DNA of 9,413 bases from DATKIY01 sp035543875 (lineage in GTDB: Bacteria > Actinomycetota > Actinomycetes > JAHEKZ01): assembly GCA_035543875.1 (NCBI GenBank), contig DATKIY010000120.1, positions 1 to 9,413 on the forward strand, given 5' to 3'. Below, in pieces: positions 6,104 to 9,413 of the stretch. The position numbers and the translations under genes were made by a program. The first letter of the stretch is position 1. Each line of letters begins with the position of its first letter. The notes under the pieces were generated by a model. The model saw only the letters and a list, made by a program, of their open reading frames with translations, searched no databases and was not told the origin of the DNA.

Positions 6104-7300
6104 CTAGCTAGGCGGAAACGGCGAGTCGACCTTCCAGGCGGCGGAGTCGTTGGAATCCCCACCGAGGGTCTTGTTGTGGACTCCCAGCACCGGGCAGTTG
6201 TCGGGGACGGCCGGGCAGAACTCGGCATCAACATCCACGCGCGGGCGCATCTTGATGACGGCACCGTACGTGATGTACGAGCCAGGCGCACTGTCCGTAG
6301 CGAGGTCGCAGGTCTGTCCCGGGTACGGTCCGCCGGTGCTCGCGTCGCAATCAGGCACGCCATCCAGGTTGCCGTCCGAGAACGTGGCGTCGTCGGCAAC
6401 TCGATAAGCGACATCCGTCAGGTATTCACTTCCCGGCAACAACTGACCAGTCAGGATCACCTTGATTCGCGACGTCGTCTGGGAAAGTTCGCCGTTGACA
6501 CCGATCGACAATGCGTTGCCCGTTGTCGCGTCGACCACCTCGTAACCAGTGATCGCGTGAGCAGAGCCTGCGCCGTGACCGTAGTACGGGGCCACATGAG
6601 TGATCGAGGAACCGCTCGGTGCCGTGATGACCGCGTGCAACCGCTTGAGCGTCGTCGTGCCTTGGTTCATCCATTGGGTAAGAGACCATTGAGTCTCACC
6701 TGGTCGACAGACTGCGTTTTGACAGTCGACCTCTGCACCAGGCAGTCGGTAACCGGGGGAGATGCGCAGCGCAGGGTCAACGCTGTTCGCCGCGGCGGGA
6801 TCGGTGCTGTAGCCGGCGTAGCCCTCACCCGCCCAGTCAGGCGTAACGCCAAGCGATGCCATCTGCCCCGGCGACGCTGTGGCCGACAACAGTTGGTTGA
6901 TCACTCGAAACTGTTGGTCGGCACCCGCGCCAGCCCCAGGATCCGGACACGCAGCTGTGTACTTGCTGCCTGACGACGGACCGGAGTACGACGCCTCACA
7001 TTGGGTTCGGAACCATCCCGAGTCGGCGCGAAGGTTGATGGGTGCCGTGACGCCGCTGAACGCGTAGAACCCAGAACTGTCGGTGATTGTGGCGTTTCTA
7101 CCCGACCGGATGACCACCCCGCGTACTCCAAGTTCACCTGCATCGCGCACACCGTCGTTGTCCAGGTCGCGGTACACGTAGCCGCTCACAACATCAGAGG
7201 CAGCAACGGCTGGGACCGACGGAACGGCAGCAGCACCGACGAGAACCGCGGCCGAAATCGCGACCGCGGCAACGCCACGCAAGCTGCGCCGGCGCAGCAA
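6104..7300 (-). CDS. Secreted SdrD B-like domain protein (start uncertain)
   Basis: From TTG at 7300 the protein is about 398 aa. It starts with a clear export signal: basic LRRRSLRG, a hydrophobic core VAAVAISAAVLVGAAAV, and a likely AVAA cleavage site. The mature part begins with an SdrD B-like (Cna-B-type beta-sandwich) domain, SGYVYRDLDNDGVRDAGELGV, whose DxDNDGxxD loop resembles a calcium site. It continues VRGVVIRSG and TITDSSGFYAFSGV. The rest is a Gly/Ser/Thr-rich region with several cysteines (TQCEAS, AACPDP, VDCQNAVC, PDCDAS, GQTC, EFCPAVPDNCP), suggesting disulfides. No LPxTG sorting motif, membrane anchor or enzyme motif is seen, so it is probably released or loosely wall-bound. 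The frame stays open to 7531 and ATG at 7474 has a fair GAAGGG site, but that start would put about 58 residues before the signal peptide. Function is unknown. Confidence 0.72.
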   Translation of the reverse strand: MLRRRSLRGVAAVAISAAVLVGAAAVPSVPAVAASDVVSGYVYRDLDNDGVRDAGELGVRGVVIRSGRNATITDSSGFYAFSGVTAPINLRADSGWFRTQCEASYSGPSSGSKYTAACPDPGAGAGADQQFRVINQLLSATASPGQMASLGVTPDWAGEGYAGYSTDPAAANSVDPALRISPGYRLPGAEVDCQNAVCRPGETQWSLTQWMNQGTTTLKRLHAVITAPSGSSITHVAPYYGHGAGSAHAITGYEVVDATTGNALSIGVNGELSQTTSRIKVILTGQLLPGSEYLTDVAYRVADDATFSDGNLDGVPDCDASTGGPYPGQTCDLATDSAPGSYITYGAVIKMRPRVDVDAEFCPAVPDNCPVLGVHNKTLGGDSNDSAAWKVDSPFPPS

Positions 7301-7393
7301 GAAGTCACGCGCGGCTTGGATGGTGGAAACGATGGCCCCCTTGGTGGAAGTCGAACGGTAGCCCGCGCGTCGGATTGATGAGACGGGAAGGCC

Positions 7394-7410
7394 ATCGGAA
7401 GTACTCCGAT
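7394..7410. repeat. Short inverted repeat in divergent spacer
   Basis: ATCGGA-AGTAC-TCCGAT is a perfect 6-bp inverted repeat with a 5-nt centre. It lies between the leftward secreted-protein gene and the rightward HNH gene, where promoters for both are expected. It could be a regulator site, but a 6-bp dyad is weak evidence on its own. Confidence 0.3.
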
Positions 7411-7434
7411 TGGGGAGTGGAAAACCCGACGCGG

Positions 7435-8805
7435 ATGTCAGAGGCAGGTGATGGAATAGCACACATGTTCGCATCCGACCCTTCGTCAAGAAGCGACGAC
7501 AACCACGCATCGGCAGATGTCGTGGTTGCACGTCTGCTGGTCGATGGTCCGAGTGCGAGCGCGGCCGCCGTCCTAGATGCCATTGATGTCCGACAGCTGA
7601 GCCGTCGTGGAACGGTCGACTACGTCAAGGCATGGGATCAGCTCACCGCCTGGACAACTGCACGCCCGATGAGTGCGTTGGTCAGCCTGGCTGGAAGCTG
7701 CGATCCACGGGTCGACGGCGACAACGGTGACGAGCTCATGCAGACCTCGGTCTTCGAAGAGCTGCGGCTGTCCCTCAATGTGTCCCAGCTTGCGATTGAC
7801 AGCCGGGTTGAGGTGGCCCGAGATCTGGAGTCCCGATTTACGGACACTCAGCAGTCCTTATTGTCCGGGAAGATTTCGTACCCGCATGCGCGCGCTTTGG
7901 TGGAAGGGCTGGCTCAAGTCCGCGACGCCGAAACGGCCATCGAAATCGAGCAGCGAGCCCTTGCAAAGTCTGACAGGTCTGTTGGTCGCTTCCGACGTTT
8001 CCTGCGCGAGGCTGTTGACACCGTCGACCCCGCAGCGACCCTGGCGCGACACAAGAAGGCGGCGGCGGAGCGAACCATCAAACGCTGGGAGCTCCCTGAC
8101 GGAATGGGCTGTCTCCAAGTCGAAGCTGCTGCGCCCGATATCGCCACGATGTGGTCGGCCTTGACGCTGTTGTCAGGACCGAAGGAATCCGACGACCCAC
8201 GCCCACTTGGCGCCAGACGAGTAGACGCGATGTTGGGGCTGTGTTTGGGCGCGGTCGCTCCCGACCCCGAGACTGACGCGCACCGCCCCGGTCGAGTCAT
8301 TGCCCGACCTAAAGCGCCAATAGAGGCCCAGGTTGTCATCGATCTGCCGACCCTGATCGGGTTGGCCGACAACCCTGCAGAGCTTCGAGGCTTCGGCAAG
8401 ATTCCTGCTGGCCTCGCACGAGACTGGCTACAACAGCCAAACACGTGGCGCAGGCTGGTCACCGACCCGGTCGACGGACACCTCCTCGACTACGGGCCAG
8501 TCGTCAGGTCAGCGCCACCGAAGCTGCATGCGTACGTGGTGAACCGCCACACCACCTGCTGTTTTCCCGGGTGCAATCAACCCTCAAAAAAGGCCGATCT
8601 CGATCACGAGCCGCCCTGGCAGGCCGACGGGAAGGGTGGTCGCACCAGCGCGGAGGGGTTACGACCCCTATGTCGTCGACATCATCGATTGCGAACGTTC
8701 CTAGGCTGGAAGATTGACCACCTGCGCGACGGTGGTGTCCGCTGGACGAGCCCTTCTGGCCAGATTTGGAACATCCCGCCGCCACCGGTGCTTGGGCCGG
8801 ATTGA
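7435..8805 (+). CDS. DUF222 / HNH endonuclease domain protein (13E12 repeat type)
   Basis: This protein is about 456 aa from ATG 7435. The first ~340 residues are the helical DUF222 region typical of actinobacterial 13E12-repeat proteins (RGTVDYVKAWDQLTAW, LRLSLNVSQLAIDSRVEVARDL, ISYPHARALVEGL, RFRRFLREAVD). The C-terminus is an HNH nuclease domain: zinc Cys pairs at CCFPGC (C375, C376, C380), the DLDHEPPW segment with D390-H391, and LCRRHHRLRT (C413, H416, H417). All expected metal and catalytic residues are present, so it looks active. The start is not settled. TTG/ATG at 7375/7378 and ATG at 7465 are in frame and none has a strong ribosome-binding site. These proteins occur in many copies in actinomycete genomes. 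Their biological role is unclear, and some have been thought mobile or repeat-like. Confidence 0.88.
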   Translation: MSEAGDGIAHMFASDPSSRSDDNHASADVVVARLLVDGPSASAAAVLDAIDVRQLSRRGTVDYVKAWDQLTAWTTARPMSALVSLAGSCDPRVDGDNGDELMQTSVFEELRLSLNVSQLAIDSRVEVARDLESRFTDTQQSLLSGKISYPHARALVEGLAQVRDAETAIEIEQRALAKSDRSVGRFRRFLREAVDTVDPAATLARHKKAAAERTIKRWELPDGMGCLQVEAAAPDIATMWSALTLLSGPKESDDPRPLGARRVDAMLGLCLGAVAPDPETDAHRPGRVIARPKAPIEAQVVIDLPTLIGLADNPAELRGFGKIPAGLARDWLQQPNTWRRLVTDPVDGHLLDYGPVVRSAPPKLHAYVVNRHTTCCFPGCNQPSKKADLDHEPPWQADGKGGRTSAEGLRPLCRRHHRLRTFLGWKIDHLRDGGVRWTSPSGQIWNIPPPPVLGPD

Positions 8806-8818
8806 TTCCACCAATTTG

Positions 8819-8848
8819 CTGACTAGTCAGTCAGTGAACCTCTAATGT
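8819..8848 (+). promoter_or_regulatory. Palindromic operator and possible promoter of third gcvT-like gene
   Basis: CTGACTAGTCAG (8819-8830) is a perfect 12-bp palindrome, followed at once by TCAG, which repeats half of it. CTGACT (8819-8824) and TCTAAT (8841-8846) are 16 nt apart and could be the -35 and -10, so the palindrome would cover the -35 box, as in repressor-controlled promoters. The spacer between the HNH gene and the third gcvT-like gene is only 103 bp. The palindrome is certain; the promoter match is tentative. Confidence 0.45.
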
Positions 8849-8869
8849 GGCTGTTGCCTCACCGTGTAC

Positions 8870-8887
8870 ATGCATGCCCACATGCAT
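8870..8887. repeat. 7-4-7 inverted repeat in the leader of the third gcvT-like gene
   Basis: ATGCATG-CCCA-CATGCAT is a perfect 7-bp inverted repeat ending just before the AGGAAGGA ribosome-binding site (8892-8899). The same bases also give a direct repeat of ACATGCAT (8868-8875 and 8880-8887) spaced 12 nt apart. It could be a protein-binding site, or a small RNA hairpin next to the ribosome-binding site. No function is proven. Confidence 0.45.
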
Positions 8888-8908
8888 CGTCAGGAAGGAT
8901 CGCTCCAC

Positions 8909-9413
8909 ATGACTGAGCAGGCCAAGAAGAGTGTGTTCTACGACTTTCTCTCCCGGTACGCCGACGGTGACTTCGACTCCTACATGGCTGCGTCGACCGA
9001 GGATGACGACTATCTGAACTGGCACGGTTTCACCCTGCCTAACGTCTTTGTCGATGAAGAGCAGGAGTACCGGGCTGTTCGGAACGGGTGCGCACTGTTC
9101 GACGCGACGCCGGCGAAGAAGTACCGAATCCGAGGCGCAGACGCTGGCGCGTTCATGGACTACGTCATGACTCGATCCATGAGCAAGCTGCCAGAGATGC
9201 GTGCGACCTACGCGATCTGGTGCAACGACGACGGCATGCTCAACGACGATGCGATGCTGTACAAGATCGCGAACGACAACTTTCTCCTGATGGTTGCTGA
9301 GGTCGACCACGACGAGCACTTTGAGGCATGCAAAGCGCAGTTCGACGATGTGGTTATTACAGATGTCACAGACGAGTTCGCCGGCCTCGCTGTTCAGGGA
9401 GCTAAGTCGTGCG
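8909..9413 (+). CDS. GcvT-family protein, N-terminal part (copy 3, cut by window edge)
   Basis: 168 codons are visible from ATG 8909, which has an AGGAAGGA ribosome-binding site 9 nt upstream. The frame stays open to the window end. The layout is that of T-protein-family N-termini: FVDEEQEYRAVRNGCALFDATP (compare AEYRAIRTGVCLWDVYA in copy 1), KYRIRGADAGAFMDYVMTR, ATYAIWCNDDGMLNDDAMLYK with the conserved aspartate pair at D113/D114, and the beginning of the AVQGAKS segment. It is more distant from copies 1 and 2 than they are from each other, with a different insert at residues 20-45 (DFDSYMAAST, NWHGFTLPN). It is probably another folate-dependent demethylase or methyltransferase and may open a second operon of the same pathway continuing to the right. 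The substrate is unknown. Confidence 0.85.
   Translation, partial: MTEQAKKSVFYDFLSRYADGDFDSYMAASTEDDDYLNWHGFTLPNVFVDEEQEYRAVRNGCALFDATPAKKYRIRGADAGAFMDYVMTRSMSKLPEMRATYAIWCNDDGMLNDDAMLYKIANDNFLLMVAEVDHDEHFEACKAQFDDVVITDVTDEFAGLAVQGAKSC

Noticed and set aside
5783..6973. Long rightward open frame of 396 codons opposite the DUF6325 and secreted-protein genes
   Set aside because: It is Arg-rich with no recognisable domain and spans two unrelated genes that carry clear domains, a signal peptide and ribosome-binding sites on the other strand. It is a high-GC shadow frame.
7435..8805. HNH gene as a homing endonuclease or part of a mobile element or defence island
   Set aside because: The DUF222/HNH architecture is a common multi-copy actinobacterial family. 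No flanking terminal repeats, intron, toxin, helicase or methylase genes were seen.

Overview
The window looks like chromosomal DNA of a moderately high-GC actinomycete-type bacterium (Actinomycetota). The reasons are the GC-biased codon use, GTG/TTG starts, a DUF222/HNH '13E12-type' endonuclease, a SHOCT-domain small protein and a DUF6325 protein. These families are all common in that phylum. The genus cannot be fixed from sequence alone. No RNA gene, CRISPR array, insertion sequence or phage gene was seen.

Left half (1-5160): a probable one-carbon / demethylation locus. A partial formyltetrahydrofolate deformylase gene (purU) reads leftward off the window edge. Divergent from it, across a 93-bp spacer holding palindromic operator-like repeats, is a rightward run of four genes: a GcvT-family (folate-dependent aminomethyltransferase/demethylase-like) protein, a TetR-family regulator, a CrtI/PYROXD2-like FAD oxidoreductase, and a second GcvT-family protein close in sequence to the first. 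The oxidoreductase stop and the second gcvT start overlap by 4 bp. A strong hairpin, usable in both directions, ends the run.

Middle (5180-7435): leftward genes. A SHOCT-domain small protein and a DUF6325 protein form a likely two-gene unit. Upstream of them is a secreted protein with an SdrD B-like domain carrying an EF-hand-like DLDNDGVRD loop; its start codon is unclear.

Right part (7435-9413): a rightward DUF222/HNH endonuclease gene, then a 103-bp spacer with a 12-bp perfect palindrome and a 7-4-7 inverted repeat, then the 5' part of a third GcvT-family gene cut by the window end.

Working model (inference): the FAD enzyme oxidises or activates a methylated substrate. The GcvT paralogs pass the one-carbon unit to tetrahydrofolate, and PurU recovers free tetrahydrofolate by releasing formate from 10-formyl-THF. 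The TetR protein controls the locus through the repeats in the purU/gcvT spacer. The substrate is unknown. No gcvP or gcvH is present, so this is unlikely to be the ordinary glycine cleavage system.
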